From an uncultured Oceanospirillales bacterium (GTDB taxonomy: Bacteria; Pseudomonadota; Gammaproteobacteria; Xanthomonadales; SZUA-36), in assembly GCA_913055655.1 (NCBI GenBank), contig CAJXKA010000002.1, positions 1-64,000 of the forward strand: a DNA stretch of 64,000 nt. The letters are read 5' to 3'. The notes below the pieces were generated by a model that made no database searches, had not been told where the DNA came from, and saw only the letters and a program-made list of their open reading frames with translations. Made by a program: the position numbers and the translations under genes. Every line of letters begins with the position of its first letter. The stretch's first letter is position 1. Shown one piece after another: positions 1 through 10,719 of the stretch.

Positions 1-83
1 CCCGATTCCCCGATTCCCCGATTCCCCGATTCCCCGATTCCCCGATTCCCCGATTCCCCGATTCCCCGATTCCCCGTCTCACC
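1..83 (-). repeat. Tandem 8-mer array at gene end (GGGGAATC x9)
   Basis: Read on the minus strand, a unit GGTGAGAC (83-76) contains the TGA stop codon of the glyoxalase gene. It is followed without interruption by nine perfect copies of GGGGAATC (75 down to 4), and the array runs off the window start. There are no spacers, so it is not a CRISPR. The same two words, GGTGAGAC and GGGGAATC, recur in the array after ahcY, so this is one member of a dispersed family of gene-end arrays. Confidence 0.9.
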
Positions 84-498
84 ACTCGCCTACGTTCTCC
101 ATCGAGGCCCACGGCTCCTTTGCGGGCAACGCTTCGCCGGCCTGCAGCAGCTCAATCGAAATGCCGTCGGGTGAGCGAACGAAGGCCATGTAGCCGTCGC
201 GGGGTGGGCGATTGATGGTGACGCCGCCGTCCATCAGTTTCTGGCAGGCGGCGTAGATGTCCTCGACCTCGTAGGCGAGATGGCCGAAATTGCGGCCACC
301 GGTGTAGGCCTCAGGATCCCAGTTGTGGGTCAGTTCCACCTGGGCATCGGGATTACCCGGCGCGCCCAGGAACACCAGCGTGAACCGGCCCTGGGGAACG
401 TCCTTGCGGCGCTGTTCTTCGAGGCCGAGCAGGTTGCAGTAGAAATTGAGCGAGTCGTCCAGGTTGCTGACCCGGACCATGGTGTGCAGGTATTTCAT
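79..498 (-). CDS. gloA: Glyoxalase I-like (lactoylglutathione lyase) protein
   Basis: This 139-residue protein is a small VOC-fold metalloenzyme, probably converting the methylglyoxal-glutathione hemithioacetal to S-lactoylglutathione in the cytoplasm. The four expected metal ligands are in the places known for bacterial glyoxalase I: His5, Glu55, His73 and Glu116. The segments around them (NFGHLAYEV at 70-78 and [10 protein letters not shown] at 108-117) are typical of the family, and the length matches bacterial GloA. The TGA stop lies inside the first unit of a tandem array. The neighbours do not suggest a pathway, and it is probably transcribed alone. Other VOC enzymes could share this ligand set, so the exact substrate is inferred. 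Confidence 0.8.
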   Translation of the reverse strand: MKYLHTMVRVSNLDDSLNFYCNLLGLEEQRRKDVPQGRFTLVFLGAPGNPDAQVELTHNWDPEAYTGGRNFGHLAYEVEDIYAACQKLMDGGVTINRPPRDGYMAFVRSPDGISIELLQAGEALPAKEPWASMENVGEW

Positions 499-540
499 CG
501 GGGAGGGCTCACGTTTTAAGCTGGGCGGGCATTTTACAAC

Positions 541-984
541 GTGAGATTCGTGATGGCCGAGGATGGATGGAAGAACCGGGGGGAGCTGGTCAAGAACGCG
601 GTGGTGTTCCAGCTGAAATTGCTGGCGGACGGTCTTCGCGACCTGGTGTTGATGCCGGTTTCAATCGTGGCGGCGCTGGTGGGCCTGTTGCGCGGTGAAG
701 ACCACCCGGAGAAGGAGTTCGAAAGCGTTCTCGAGTGGGGCCGGCAATCGGAGCGCTGGATCAACCTGTTCGGTTCTCATGAGCCGTTCGAGCAGGCGGG
801 CGATGTCGGCTCCATTGATCGGCTGGTTTCACGCGCGGAAGCGGTCGTTCGTGACCAGGTGGCGCGTGGTGATATGACGGCATCGGCGGGCGATGCCGTG
901 AACAGCGTGCTGGACAAACTCCACCGGCGGGCGCAACAGTCCGTGCCGCCGGACGATGGTTCGACGGATGACCGGTCAGTATGA
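541..984 (+). CDS. Hypothetical protein with one hydrophobic segment
   Basis: A 147-residue protein of no family I recognise. It starts with GTG at 541; an ATG at 553 is an alternative. Residues about 37-51 form a moderately hydrophobic stretch ([16 protein letters not shown]) that could be one membrane-associated helix. The rest is charged and probably helical, and the C-terminus is acidic and disordered. Its stop overlaps by 9 bp the stop of the convergent CBS gene. Base composition matches the surroundings, so it looks native. No function can be assigned. Confidence 0.6.
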   Translation: MRFVMAEDGWKNRGELVKNAVVFQLKLLADGLRDLVLMPVSIVAALVGLLRGEDHPEKEFESVLEWGRQSERWINLFGSHEPFEQAGDVGSIDRLVSRAEAVVRDQVARGDMTASAGDAVNSVLDKLHRRAQQSVPPDDGSTDDRSV

Positions 985-1410
985 CCCGGCGATGTAGTGG
1001 CTGAGCTGGTCGATCTCGGCCTGCTTGTCGTCCAGCAGTGACTTCACCAGGTCGCCGATCGACAGGATCCCCAGCAGCTCGCCGTCCTTGACCACGGGCA
1101 GGTGTCGACAACGGCAGTTGGTCATGGTTTCCAGGCATTGCTGGATGGTGTCATCGGGGCCGGCGGTGATGACCGGCGATGTCATGACCTCGTGCAGCGC
1201 GGTGTCGCGCGACGCACGTGATTTCAGGACGATTTTCTGCAGGTAATCGCGTTCGGTGAAGATGCCGGCGATGGCGTTCTGCTTCTTGACCAGCACCGCA
1301 CCGATATTGACGTCCGCCATCAGGCTGATGGCATCGTAAACGGATTCATGCTGGTCGACGCAGAGCACCATGGCGCCTTTTTGGTCGAGGATTTCGGCTA
1401 CCGATTTCAT
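976..1410 (-). CDS. CBS-domain pair protein
   Basis: A 144-residue stand-alone protein made of two CBS motifs, roughly residues 8-65 and 75-130. CBS pairs bind adenine nucleotides or SAM and usually act as energy or ligand sensors. The typical pattern is visible in both halves: INAxVL-type segments followed by GIFTERDYLQKI in the first, and LPVVKDGELLGILSIGDLVKSLL in the second. This matches the group of small cytoplasmic CBS proteins annotated as inosine-monophosphate-dehydrogenase-like, but there is no catalytic domain here. The gene stands alone between convergent and divergent neighbours, so its partner is unknown. Confidence 0.85.
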   Translation of the reverse strand: MKSVAEILDQKGAMVLCVDQHESVYDAISLMADVNIGAVLVKKQNAIAGIFTERDYLQKIVLKSRASRDTALHEVMTSPVITAGPDDTIQQCLETMTNCRCRHLPVVKDGELLGILSIGDLVKSLLDDKQAEIDQLSHYIAGSY

Positions 1411-1475
1411 GGGCAGAGGTGCTTCGTTCGGCTCATTCTAAGTCTAGCCGGAGCGCCCGGAAAAACAACGCCGGT

Positions 1476-1784
1476 TCAGTCGGCGCCGCGATCACGGTCG
1501 GAATCCCGGGAGACGACGGTGTATTCGGCCTCGATCACATCGTCCTGCTGGTGTTTCTGCTTGCCGGAAACGTTGTCGGTGGCCTGGCCCTGCGATGCGC
1601 GGCGTGGTGGGAAAAACCGGCTGCGCAACCAGGCAACTATGCCGAACACAAGCCCAACCCCGACGGCGATCACGAGCGCCACCAGGCCGATCGTGAATAT
1701 ACCGGCCAGGACAAGCACGGCGATGACCACGGCAAGCAACCGGGCCAGGGGGTTCTTCGGGGGTGGGGTCATGTAGACTGGCAT
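1476..1784 (-). CDS. Small membrane protein, two-helix hairpin
   Basis: A 102-residue protein when started at the ATG at 1784; a second ATG at 1772 is equally possible. A start at 1841 would run into the divergent Rieske gene and is less likely. After a Pro-rich N-terminus there are two closely spaced hydrophobic segments, about residues 14-30 and 33-51, then a basic stretch (RSRFFPP). A soluble tail ends near DDVIEAEYTVV, an acidic/aromatic pattern I associate with conserved inner-membrane hypothetical proteins of gammaproteobacteria. Function is unknown. Confidence 0.55.
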   Translation of the reverse strand: MPVYMTPPPKNPLARLLAVVIAVLVLAGIFTIGLVALVIAVGVGLVFGIVAWLRSRFFPPRRASQGQATDNVSGKQKHQQDDVIEAEYTVVSRDSDRDRGAD

Positions 1785-1821
1785 CGTCTCGAAAGGTGGG
1801 GGCAGTTCACCGTGAAGGCAA

Positions 1822-2151
1822 ATGCGAAAGCTCTGTGACATCGACGATATCGACCCCGGGAACGGCCACGAGTGCGCGGTCGAGGGTCCGGACGGTGTCC
1901 GTCACCTGGTGTTGATTCGCCATGGCGATGACGTGCGTGCCTGGGTCAACGTGTGCCCGCACATGGGGAGAAGCCTGAGCTGGGCCCCTGGCGAGTTCCT
2001 GTTCGATGGCGAGGGCCGGCTGGTCTGCCCGCATCATGGCGCGCTGTTCGAGACCAGTGCGGGTGAATGCGTGGAAGGCCCCTGTCGGGGGGCATCACTG
2101 ACCCCGGTGCACATCGAGGTTCGGGGTCGGGAAGTCTACGCGGCGGCCTGA
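1822..2151 (+). CDS. Rieske-type [2Fe-2S] protein
   Basis: A 109-residue soluble Rieske protein. The cluster ligands are clear: C45-P-H47 in the first box (CPHMG) and C69-P-H-H72 in the second (CPHHG), the C-x-H...C-x2-H pattern of Rieske ferredoxins. There is no signal peptide, membrane helix or catalytic domain, so it is an electron carrier or the ferredoxin part of an oxygenase-like system rather than a bc1-complex subunit. No partner reductase or oxygenase lies nearby. It is convergent with the SLC13 permease. Confidence 0.85.
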   Translation: MRKLCDIDDIDPGNGHECAVEGPDGVRHLVLIRHGDDVRAWVNVCPHMGRSLSWAPGEFLFDGEGRLVCPHHGALFETSAGECVEGPCRGASLTPVHIEVRGREVYAAA

Positions 2152-2163
2152 AGCCCGCGAACA

Positions 2164-4002
2164 TCAGAACAGCAGGTTCACCACCGTCAGCATCACCACC
2201 AGGAACACCACGGACATGCCGGTTCCGGCGCGTACAAAATCCCTGACCGAATAGCCGCCCGGCCCCATGATCAGCGCGTTGACCTGGTGGGTGGGCAGGA
2301 TAAAGGCGTTCGACGTCGACAGCGCGATGATCAGCGCGTACATCACGGGGTTGGCGCTGGTCGCCAGCGCGATGCTGATGGCGATGGGCACCAGGATGGT
2401 CGTCGCGCCCACGTTCGACATCACCAGCGAGAACACCGTGGCCAGCAGCGCCAGCATGACCTGGATGGCCAGCGCCGGCATGTGGCCGAGCAGCAGCAGG
2501 GCTTCCTGGGCGATCCACGCCGCGGTGCCTGTGCGTTCCATGGCCTGGCCGAGCGGGATCAGGCTGGCCACCAGGAACACGGTCTTCCAGCTGACCGAGC
2601 CATAGGCCTCGTCCATGCTGACCACGTTGGTCAGCACCATGCCGAGCGCGCCGGCCAGCAGGCAAATGGCCAGGCGGAAGTCGGTGAACAGGATCATGCC
2701 CATGGAAAGCGCGAAGAAGATCAGGGCATGCACCACTTTCTGTGGCCGCTGCTCTTCCTTCGGGATATCCGTGGCGACGACGAAATCGTTCTCGGACGCT
2801 ACCGCCGAGAGGTCGCGCCAGGTGCTGTGGCTGACCAGGCAGTCACCGGTCTGCATTTCCTGGTCGCGCACGTGCTCGGTGATGATTTCGCCACGCCGGT
2901 TAATCGCCAGCACGCTGATGCCGTAGCGCTTGCGCAGGCGCGCCTCGCCGACGCTCTGGCCGACCAGTCGTGACCCGGGCGGGATCACCACTTCGGAAAT
3001 GCCGGCGCGGCTGGGGTTGAACAGGCCACCGAAGGTCCGCAGCGTCGGGCTCACCCGGCACTGGTTGTCGAGGGCGAACTGGCCGACCTGCTCGCGGGTG
3101 CCCATCACGCCCAGGACGGTGCCGACCCAGATCATCTCGTCCACCGGCGGTGCCAACCGGGGGGCTTCGGTATTGCGGATGCCCAGCATGCGCGGCGCGC
3201 CAGGCAGGGCCTCGGCGTCCCCCACGGTCATGCCGACCATCGGGCTGTCGACCGTCACCAGTAGTTCGTATACGTCACCACCAATGCCGTAAACATCATC
3301 GAAGTAGGCCTTGGTCCGGGCCGGCGCGCCGTGGGAGGGCGTTTCGTGCACCGGCAGCAGCCAGCGCCCCAGCAGCAGGAAATACAGGATGCCGGAGGCC
3401 AGCAGCGCCAGCCCCACCGGGGCGACGTCAAACAGGTTGAAGGTGCGCAGCGATTCGGCGCCGGCGGGCAGCGAACTGTTGGCGTTCTGGATCAGGTCGT
3501 TCAGCAGGATCAGCGGCGATGAACCGACCATGGTCAGCGTGCCGCCCATGATGGCGCAGAATCCCATCGGCATGAGCAGCTTCGAGAGCGGTATCTCCGT
3601 GCGCGAAGCGATTTTTGACACCACGGGCATGAACAGTGCCGTGGCGCCCACGTTCTGCATGACGCCGGAAATCAGGCCGACGATGCCGGAGACCAGCGTG
3701 ATAATTCGCCTGGCGGTGCGCCCGCCCACCTTCAGGATCCACTGCGCCACCAGCGTCATCACGCCGGTCCGGTCCAGGCCGGCGCCCAGGATCATCACCG
3801 CGATGATGGAGATGACGGCATTCGAGGCGAAGCCATCAAAGAGCTCGGCGGCAGGCACCAGCCCCAGCAAACCCAGCAGGACCATGACAGTGACCGCCAC
3901 GATGTCGACGCGCAGCACCTCGAAAACGAACAGGCCGATGGTGATCACCAGCACGGCGAGCACCAGCACCATGTCCGTGGTGAGTGTCAGGCCCGATTCC
4001 AT
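2164..4002 (-). CDS. SLC13/DASS-family permease with RCK_C (TrkA-C) domains
   Basis: A 612-residue inner-membrane transporter of the divalent anion:Na+ symporter group. The N-terminal half (about 1-210) and C-terminal half (about 425-612) are hydrophobic, each with several membrane helices. They are separated by a large soluble region (about 230-420) that contains two TrkA-C-like modules, for example VIPPGSRLVGQSVGEARLRKRYGISVLAI. The family SNVGATT signature is visible near the end and QNVGATALFMP near residue 115. Homologues move sulfate, dicarboxylates or phosphate; the substrate cannot be read from sequence. Such proteins are often annotated as SLC13 family permease or citrate transporter. 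Confidence 0.85.
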   Translation of the reverse strand: MESGLTLTTDMVLVLAVLVITIGLFVFEVLRVDIVAVTVMVLLGLLGLVPAAELFDGFASNAVISIIAVMILGAGLDRTGVMTLVAQWILKVGGRTARRIITLVSGIVGLISGVMQNVGATALFMPVVSKIASRTEIPLSKLLMPMGFCAIMGGTLTMVGSSPLILLNDLIQNANSSLPAGAESLRTFNLFDVAPVGLALLASGILYFLLLGRWLLPVHETPSHGAPARTKAYFDDVYGIGGDVYELLVTVDSPMVGMTVGDAEALPGAPRMLGIRNTEAPRLAPPVDEMIWVGTVLGVMGTREQVGQFALDNQCRVSPTLRTFGGLFNPSRAGISEVVIPPGSRLVGQSVGEARLRKRYGISVLAINRRGEIITEHVRDQEMQTGDCLVSHSTWRDLSAVASENDFVVATDIPKEEQRPQKVVHALIFFALSMGMILFTDFRLAICLLAGALGMVLTNVVSMDEAYGSVSWKTVFLVASLIPLGQAMERTGTAAWIAQEALLLLGHMPALAIQVMLALLATVFSLVMSNVGATTILVPIAISIALATSANPVMYALIIALSTSNAFILPTHQVNALIMGPGGYSVRDFVRAGTGMSVVFLVVMLTVVNLLF

Positions 4003-4017
4003 GGCGAGCCGCCGGCG

Positions 4018-4719
4018 TCAGGCGTCCCGCCGCCGGAACAGCAGGTCGCGGGTTTCGTGGCCGAGCCGGTCGCCCCGGCGTTCGTACTTGGTGTCGGGGC
4101 GCCACGCCGGTTGCGGGACGAAATCGCTCCCCGCGGCGCAGTTTTCCAGCAGGGGCTCTGCATTCAGTACTTCGAGCATGTGCTCGGAGTAGGGCACCCA
4201 GTCGGTGGCCAGGTGCAGCAGCCCGCCCGCCCCCAGTTTGCGCGCCAGCAGGGCCGTGAACCCGGGCTGGATGATGCGGCGCTTGTGGTGACGCTTCTTG
4301 TGCCAGGGGTCGGGAAAATAGATGCGCGCACCGGCCAGGGCGCCATCGTCGACGCGATCCTGCAGCAGGGCGACGGCGTCGGTCATGGCGACGCGGACGT
4401 TCTCGACCTGGCGCGATTCGAGCTCGCGCAGCAGGCGGCCGACGCCGGGCGGGTGGACCTCGATGGCGAGGAAGTTTTTCTCCGGCTCGGCCTCGGCCAT
4501 CTGCCAGGTGGCGTCGCCGTTGCCGAACCCGATTTCGACGATCACAGGGGCTTCGCGACCGAACAGGGCGGCCAGGTCCAGCCGGGCGCCGTCATCGGGC
4601 ACCCCCATCACCGGGTACAGCTCGTCGAGCGCGCGTTGCTGGCCCGGCGTCAGGCGACCTGCGCGAAGCACAAAACTGCGAATGCCGCGTTGCGGCTTGT
4701 CTGGACTCTCCCCCGGCAT
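4018..4719 (-). CDS. trmB: tRNA (guanine-N7-)-methyltransferase
   Basis: TrmB uses SAM to methylate G46 of tRNA in the variable loop. The 233-residue protein has the SAM-binding motif EIGFGNGDATW, the family-specific block YFPDPWHKKRHHKRR, and the C-terminal substrate-loop segment TKYERRG. I chose the ATG at 4719 because the product then begins MPGESPDKPQRGIRSF, as in other TrmB proteins; an upstream ATG at 4776 would add 19 residues without homology. It is divergent from metK, which makes its cofactor, but the promoter region between them contains a palindrome probably meant for metK. Confidence 0.95.
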   Translation of the reverse strand: MPGESPDKPQRGIRSFVLRAGRLTPGQQRALDELYPVMGVPDDGARLDLAALFGREAPVIVEIGFGNGDATWQMAEAEPEKNFLAIEVHPPGVGRLLRELESRQVENVRVAMTDAVALLQDRVDDGALAGARIYFPDPWHKKRHHKRRIIQPGFTALLARKLGAGGLLHLATDWVPYSEHMLEVLNAEPLLENCAAGSDFVPQPAWRPDTKYERRGDRLGHETRDLLFRRRDA

Positions 4720-4797
4720 GGCGGAATTGTAGCGCAGCACCCGCCGGGCGTGGCGAAAGACGATTGGGGGATGCATTTCGGAATGGATTGTCCTAGA

Positions 4798-4829
4798 ATA
4801 TATCTCTTAATCTGCATAGAAAGATATAT
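4798..4829. promoter_or_regulatory. 32-bp palindromic operator candidate upstream of metK
   Basis: Two perfect 8-base arms, ATATATCT (4798-4805) and AGATATAT (4822-4829), are separated by 16 bases just upstream of the metK ribosome binding site. The AT-rich site stands out in a GC-rich region. It is not a MetJ box (AGACGTCT). Methionine-cycle genes of many Proteobacteria are controlled by ArsR-family SahR/SamR repressors, which bind long imperfect palindromes, and this could be such a site. No arsR-type gene lies in the window. Confidence 0.5.
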
Positions 4830-4847
4830 GCCCTGGAGAATACACCC

Positions 4848-6011
<1,164 letters not shown>

Positions 6012-6045
6012 GCCCGGCCCGCCAACCGATTACAGGAGCACTGAA

Positions 6046-7476
<1,431 letters not shown>

Positions 7477-7691
7477 CGGTGAATCAGGGAATCGGGGAAT
7501 CAGGGAGGCGGTGAGACGGTGAGACGGCGGGACGGTGAGACGGTCAGTGGGCGGCACCCTCGGCACGTGCAGAGGGTCCTGCCCGCCGCGTGGTTTTGCC
7601 GATTCACCGATTCACCGGTTCACCGATTCACTGTCTCACCGTCCCGCCGTTTCACCGACTCACCGACTCACCGTTTCACCGTCTCACCGTC
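7477..7691. repeat. Opposed tandem 8-mer arrays forming a large hairpin between ahcY and metF
   Basis: Directly after the ahcY stop, the plus strand reads nine consecutive 8-mers of the pattern RGNGRRNC from 7478 to 7549, with variants such as GGTGAATC, GGGGAATC and GGTGAGAC. Towards metF (about 7605-7691) the reverse-complement units appear (GATTCACC, GTCTCACC and variants) and run right up to the metF ATG. The arms can pair: 7517-7541 and 7633-7657 are complementary over 25 bases with one mismatch, with a 91-base loop. This could be a terminator, attenuator, mRNA-stabilising stem or selfish repeat. Confidence 0.85.
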
Positions 7692-8531
7692 ATGAAGTGT
7701 TCGTTCGAGTTTTTCCCGCCGCGTAACGCGGAACAGGAACTGGTGCTGCAGAGCACCTGGCAGAAGCTGGCGAAGCTCGAGCCGGGCTACCTGTCGGTGA
7801 CGTTTGGCGCCGGTGGTTCCACGCAGGAAGCCACGCATCGCACGGTGCTGGACCTGATCGAGCGCTCCGGGGTGCCCGTGGCGCCGCATATTTCCTGCAT
7901 GGCGCCCAGTCTTGACGTGCTGGACCGGTTGCTGGACACCTATGCGGAAGATGGTGTCGACCGCCTGGTGGTGCTGCGCGGCGACTGGCCGGAAGATGCT
8001 GACTTTACGCCGCCTTTCCGCTACGCCAGTGAGTTGGTGGCGCATGTGCACCAGCGCCATCCCGGGCGGTTCTCGGTGGAAGTGGGCTGCTACCCGGAGA
8101 TTCACCCGGAGTCGGAATCCATGGACAGCGAAATCCGCTGGTTCAGGGAAAAGGTGGACGCCGGCGCGGATGCGGCGATCACCCAGTACTTCTTCAATGT
8201 CGACGCCTATTTCGACTTCGTCGGGCGCTGCCGGGATGCCGGCATCGACATCCCGATCATTCCGGGCATCATGCCGATTACCAACTACACGCAGCTGGCG
8301 CGTTTCTCAGAGCGCTGCGGTGCGAAGATTCCGGCCGCGCTGGCCGAAAAGCTGCAGTCATTCGGTGACGATGGCGCGGCCATCCGTGACTATGGCCTGG
8401 ACGTGGTCACGAAGCTTTGCGAAGACCTGGTGGCCGGCGGCGCGCCCGGCCTGCATTTCTATACGCTGAATCGCGCCAATGCCACGATGAAAATCTGGCA
8501 ACGCCTGAACGGCGGTCACTCGTCGCCGTAA
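7692..8531 (+). CDS. metF: Methylenetetrahydrofolate reductase
   Basis: MetF reduces 5,10-methylene-THF to 5-methyl-THF with FAD, supplying the methyl group for methionine synthesis. The 279-residue protein starts MKCSFEFFPPRN, matching the family N-terminus with its catalytic Glu, and contains VTFGAGGST and the FAD-binding region around LRGDWPED. I chose the ATG at 7692 because upstream in-frame codons translate the repeat array. No ribosome binding site precedes this ATG, because the repeat units abut it; initiation may depend on the hairpin or on coupling to ahcY transcription. Its 3' end overlaps the convergent asparaginase-like gene by 16 bp. Confidence 0.96.
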   Translation: MKCSFEFFPPRNAEQELVLQSTWQKLAKLEPGYLSVTFGAGGSTQEATHRTVLDLIERSGVPVAPHISCMAPSLDVLDRLLDTYAEDGVDRLVVLRGDWPEDADFTPPFRYASELVAHVHQRHPGRFSVEVGCYPEIHPESESMDSEIRWFREKVDAGADAAITQYFFNVDAYFDFVGRCRDAGIDIPIIPGIMPITNYTQLARFSERCGAKIPAALAEKLQSFGDDGAAIRDYGLDVVTKLCEDLVAGGAPGLHFYTLNRANATMKIWQRLNGGHSSP

Positions 8532-9532
8532 ATTCCCACGTAGAGTTCGCCGCTGGTGTTGATGCTGGCGCGATACATGCCCTCGGTGTTGAACGGCATG
8601 GCGATGTTGCCCTTCGCATCCATGCTGATCACGCCGCCGGTGCCCCCGGCTTCCACCAAAATAGTGTTCACGACCGTGCCGGCCGCATCCGCCATCGTCG
8701 CGCCGTGCGCGACCCGCTGGCAGATATCGTAGGCGACCACCCAGCGGATGAAGAATTCCCCGTGCCCGGTGGCGCTCACCGCGCAGGACGCGTTGTCCGC
8801 GAAAGTGCCGGCGCCAATGACGGGCGAATCGCCGATGCGGCCCCAGCGCTTGTTGGTCATGCCGCCGGTCGACGTTCCCGCCGCCAGGTTGCCGTTCGCG
8901 TCCAGCGCCACTGCGCCGACCGTCGAGAAAAACGACTGCGCCGGTGGTTCGGTGGCCGATGCGGCTGCGTCGCGCTCGCCCTCGCGCGCTTTCTCGAGGG
9001 CTTCCCAGCGGTGTTCCGTGTAGAAGTACGACGGGTCAACCGTCTCGAAGCCCTGTTCCTTCGCAAAGGCCTCGGCGCCGTCACCCGACAGCATGACGTG
9101 CTTCGAGTCGTTCATCACGCTGATGGCCAGGTCAATGGGGTTGCGGATGGTCTTCACGCCGGCCACGGCACCGGCGTTGCGCGTGGCGCCGTCCATGACC
9201 GAGGCGTCGAGTTCGTTGGTGCCCGCGGCGGTGAAAACCGCGCCTTTGCCGGCGTTGAACAAGGGTGAGTCCTCGAGGATGTTGATGGCGGTGCGAATCG
9301 CGTCGACACTGTCGCCGCCGTCGACCAGCACCTGGTGGCCCGCAGTGACGGCCTCGGTCAGTTTCTCGCGAAATGCCGCTTCGCGTTCCGTGCTCATTTC
9401 CGCCCGGCTGATGGTGCCGGCGCCGCCGTGAATGGCAAAGGCGACTGTCGGCGCAGGTGTGTCGGCAAAGGTGAGCGCCGGTACGAGCAGGGTGGACAGT
9501 AACGCGGCGCGGCCGGTCTGCAGCAGTTTCAT
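8516..9532 (-). CDS. Isoaspartyl peptidase/L-asparaginase (Ntn hydrolase), exported
   Basis: A 338-residue type-2 asparaginase-like enzyme. Such proteins are made as a precursor that cuts itself before a threonine, which becomes the nucleophile; here the site is Thr204 in STVGAVALD. The early motif IHGGAGT and the mid-chain block TNELDASVMDG are also typical. A hydrophobic N-terminus (residues 1-23, ending FADTP) looks like a signal peptide, suggesting a periplasmic enzyme that removes isoaspartyl residues or asparagine. The ATG at 9532 is preferred; a longer frame to 9664 would run into the divergent MAPEG promoter region. It is convergent with metF. Confidence 0.9.
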   Translation of the reverse strand: MKLLQTGRAALLSTLLVPALTFADTPAPTVAFAIHGGAGTISRAEMSTEREAAFREKLTEAVTAGHQVLVDGGDSVDAIRTAINILEDSPLFNAGKGAVFTAAGTNELDASVMDGATRNAGAVAGVKTIRNPIDLAISVMNDSKHVMLSGDGAEAFAKEQGFETVDPSYFYTEHRWEALEKAREGERDAAASATEPPAQSFFSTVGAVALDANGNLAAGTSTGGMTNKRWGRIGDSPVIGAGTFADNASCAVSATGHGEFFIRWVVAYDICQRVAHGATMADAAGTVVNTILVEAGGTGGVISMDAKGNIAMPFNTEGMYRASINTSGELYVGIYGDE

Positions 9533-9669
9533 CGTGGGTGTTCTCCGGGATTTTGTTTCACACGGTGGGTGATGGAGCGGAAGAATAGCAACCCGCGTGA
9601 ACCGGTGCACCGTGACGACTGCTAAACTCGGAGCCCCGGCGATCCCGATCCAGGCAGGAGTCACCCCTT

Positions 9670-10074
9670 ATGTCCTATCCCGTCACGTCACTTTATGCCG
9701 CATTGCTTGGCCTGTTGCTGCTGGCCCTTTCAGTTCGCGTGGCCATGGTTCGCCGGAAGACGCGGGTGGGCATCGGCCACGGCGACCAGCCGACGCTGGA
9801 AACCGCGATACGCGTGCAGGCCAACTTCACGGAGTACGTGCCGATTGCGCTGATCCTGCTGCTGTTGACCGAGGCGCACGCGCCAGGCGCCTGGTGGTTG
9901 CACGTGCTGGGCCTGATGTTGCTCGTCGGTCGCCTGCTGCACGCCTGGGGCCTGGGTCGTTCCACCGGCATCAGCGTGGGCCGGTTCTGGGGCACCGGGC
10001 TGACCTGGCTGATGATGATCGTCGCGGCGCTGGTCAACCTGTGGCAGGTGACGGGCTGGATGCTGACGCGATAG
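9670..10074 (+). CDS. MAPEG-family membrane protein
   Basis: A 134-residue four-helix membrane protein. The segment RVQANFTEYVP (about 48-58) is the MAPEG signature; the family includes membrane-bound glutathione transferases. A GGAG site lies upstream of the ATG. The substrate is unknown, and bacterial members are often annotated only as MAPEG family. The last 41 bases overlap the 3' end of the convergent Nudix gene, an unusually long tail-to-tail overlap, so both C-termini are constrained by the same DNA. Confidence 0.85.
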   Translation: MSYPVTSLYAALLGLLLLALSVRVAMVRRKTRVGIGHGDQPTLETAIRVQANFTEYVPIALILLLLTEAHAPGAWWLHVLGLMLLVGRLLHAWGLGRSTGISVGRFWGTGLTWLMMIVAALVNLWQVTGWMLTR

Positions 10075-10603
10075 CGTCAACGCGCGCCGGGTCGCCCAGC
10101 CAGTACAGCGCGGCATACAGCTTCGGGTCCAGCATCAGGCCGTCACCCAGGCGGTCCGCCAGCCAGCGGTCAATGTGGTCCAGTTGCACAAGGTGGACGG
10201 TGATGTCTTCGGAGTCATCGCCACCGCCCGCGGCCACCCGTGTCAGGCCCGTGGCCAGGAAGAACGTGATGGCTTCATCGGTCAGGCCGGCGCTGCTGGG
10301 GCATTCCAGTACCCGGCGCATGTCGGCGGCCTCGAAACCGGTTTCCTCCAGCAGCTCGCGGCGCGCGGCGGGTTCCAGCGGCTCTTCCGGGTCCGCCCCG
10401 TCGCCCACCAGGCCCGCCGGCAATTCGATTGTCCGGCACTGCACGGGTATGCGGTACTGCTCGACCAGCACCAGTTCACCGGCGGCGGTGACGGGCACAA
10501 TCACGGCGACAGCATGCGCGTTGGTGCGCGAGGCGTACTCCCAGCCTTCACGCTCGACCAGGCCCAGGTAGCGGCCGGTGTAGTGCTTTTCAGGTGCGTT
10601 CAT
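10034..10603 (-). CDS. Nudix hydrolase, ADP-ribose pyrophosphatase type
   Basis: A 189-residue Nudix enzyme, probably hydrolysing ADP-ribose or a related nucleoside diphosphate sugar. The Nudix helix is visible as ARRELLEETGF, preceded by the ELPAGLVGDG loop; the spacing from the first Gly to the first Glu is one residue longer than the strict pattern. The block QYRIPVQCRTIELPAG is typical of the ADP-ribose pyrophosphatase group. The ATG at 10603 (MNAPEKHYTG) is chosen over 10687, which would overlap the upstream promoter zone. It shares 41 bp with MAPEG at the 3' end. Confidence 0.88.
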   Translation of the reverse strand: MNAPEKHYTGRYLGLVEREGWEYASRTNAHAVAVIVPVTAAGELVLVEQYRIPVQCRTIELPAGLVGDGADPEEPLEPAARRELLEETGFEAADMRRVLECPSSAGLTDEAITFFLATGLTRVAAGGGDDSEDITVHLVQLDHIDRWLADRLGDGLMLDPKLYAALYWLGDPARVDAIASASSPSPATG

Positions 10604-10667
10604 GGGGCTCGATTGTAGCCAGCCGGGGTGCAGAGGCGCTACGCTGGCGTTGAATTTCCGCCGCTTG

Positions 10668-10695
10668 GGAACCAAATCACTGGGCACCGTTCAAA
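10668..10695 (+). promoter_or_regulatory. Possible ECF-type promoter upstream of the propeller gene
   Basis: GGAACC (10668-10673) is followed after 15 bases by GTTCAA (10689-10694), which resembles -35/-10 elements used by extracytoplasmic-function sigma factors. It lies 25 bases before the ATG of a secreted protein. The match is by eye only and short motifs of this kind occur by chance. Confidence 0.25.
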
Positions 10696-10719
10696 GCAGC
10701 GGAATTACCAGGAGTCACC

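Noticed and set aside
1-83. CRISPR array
   Set aside because: Repeats are contiguous 8-mers with no spacers and no cas genes; the same holds for 27811-27856 and the other arrays.
4798-4829. MetJ box upstream of metK
   Set aside because: The palindrome is ATATATCT/AGATATAT with a 16-base spacer and does not consist of AGACGTCT repeats.
6012-6045. SAH riboswitch before ahcY
   Set aside because: Only 34 bases separate metK from ahcY, too short for the known SAH riboswitch fold, and no conserved core is seen.
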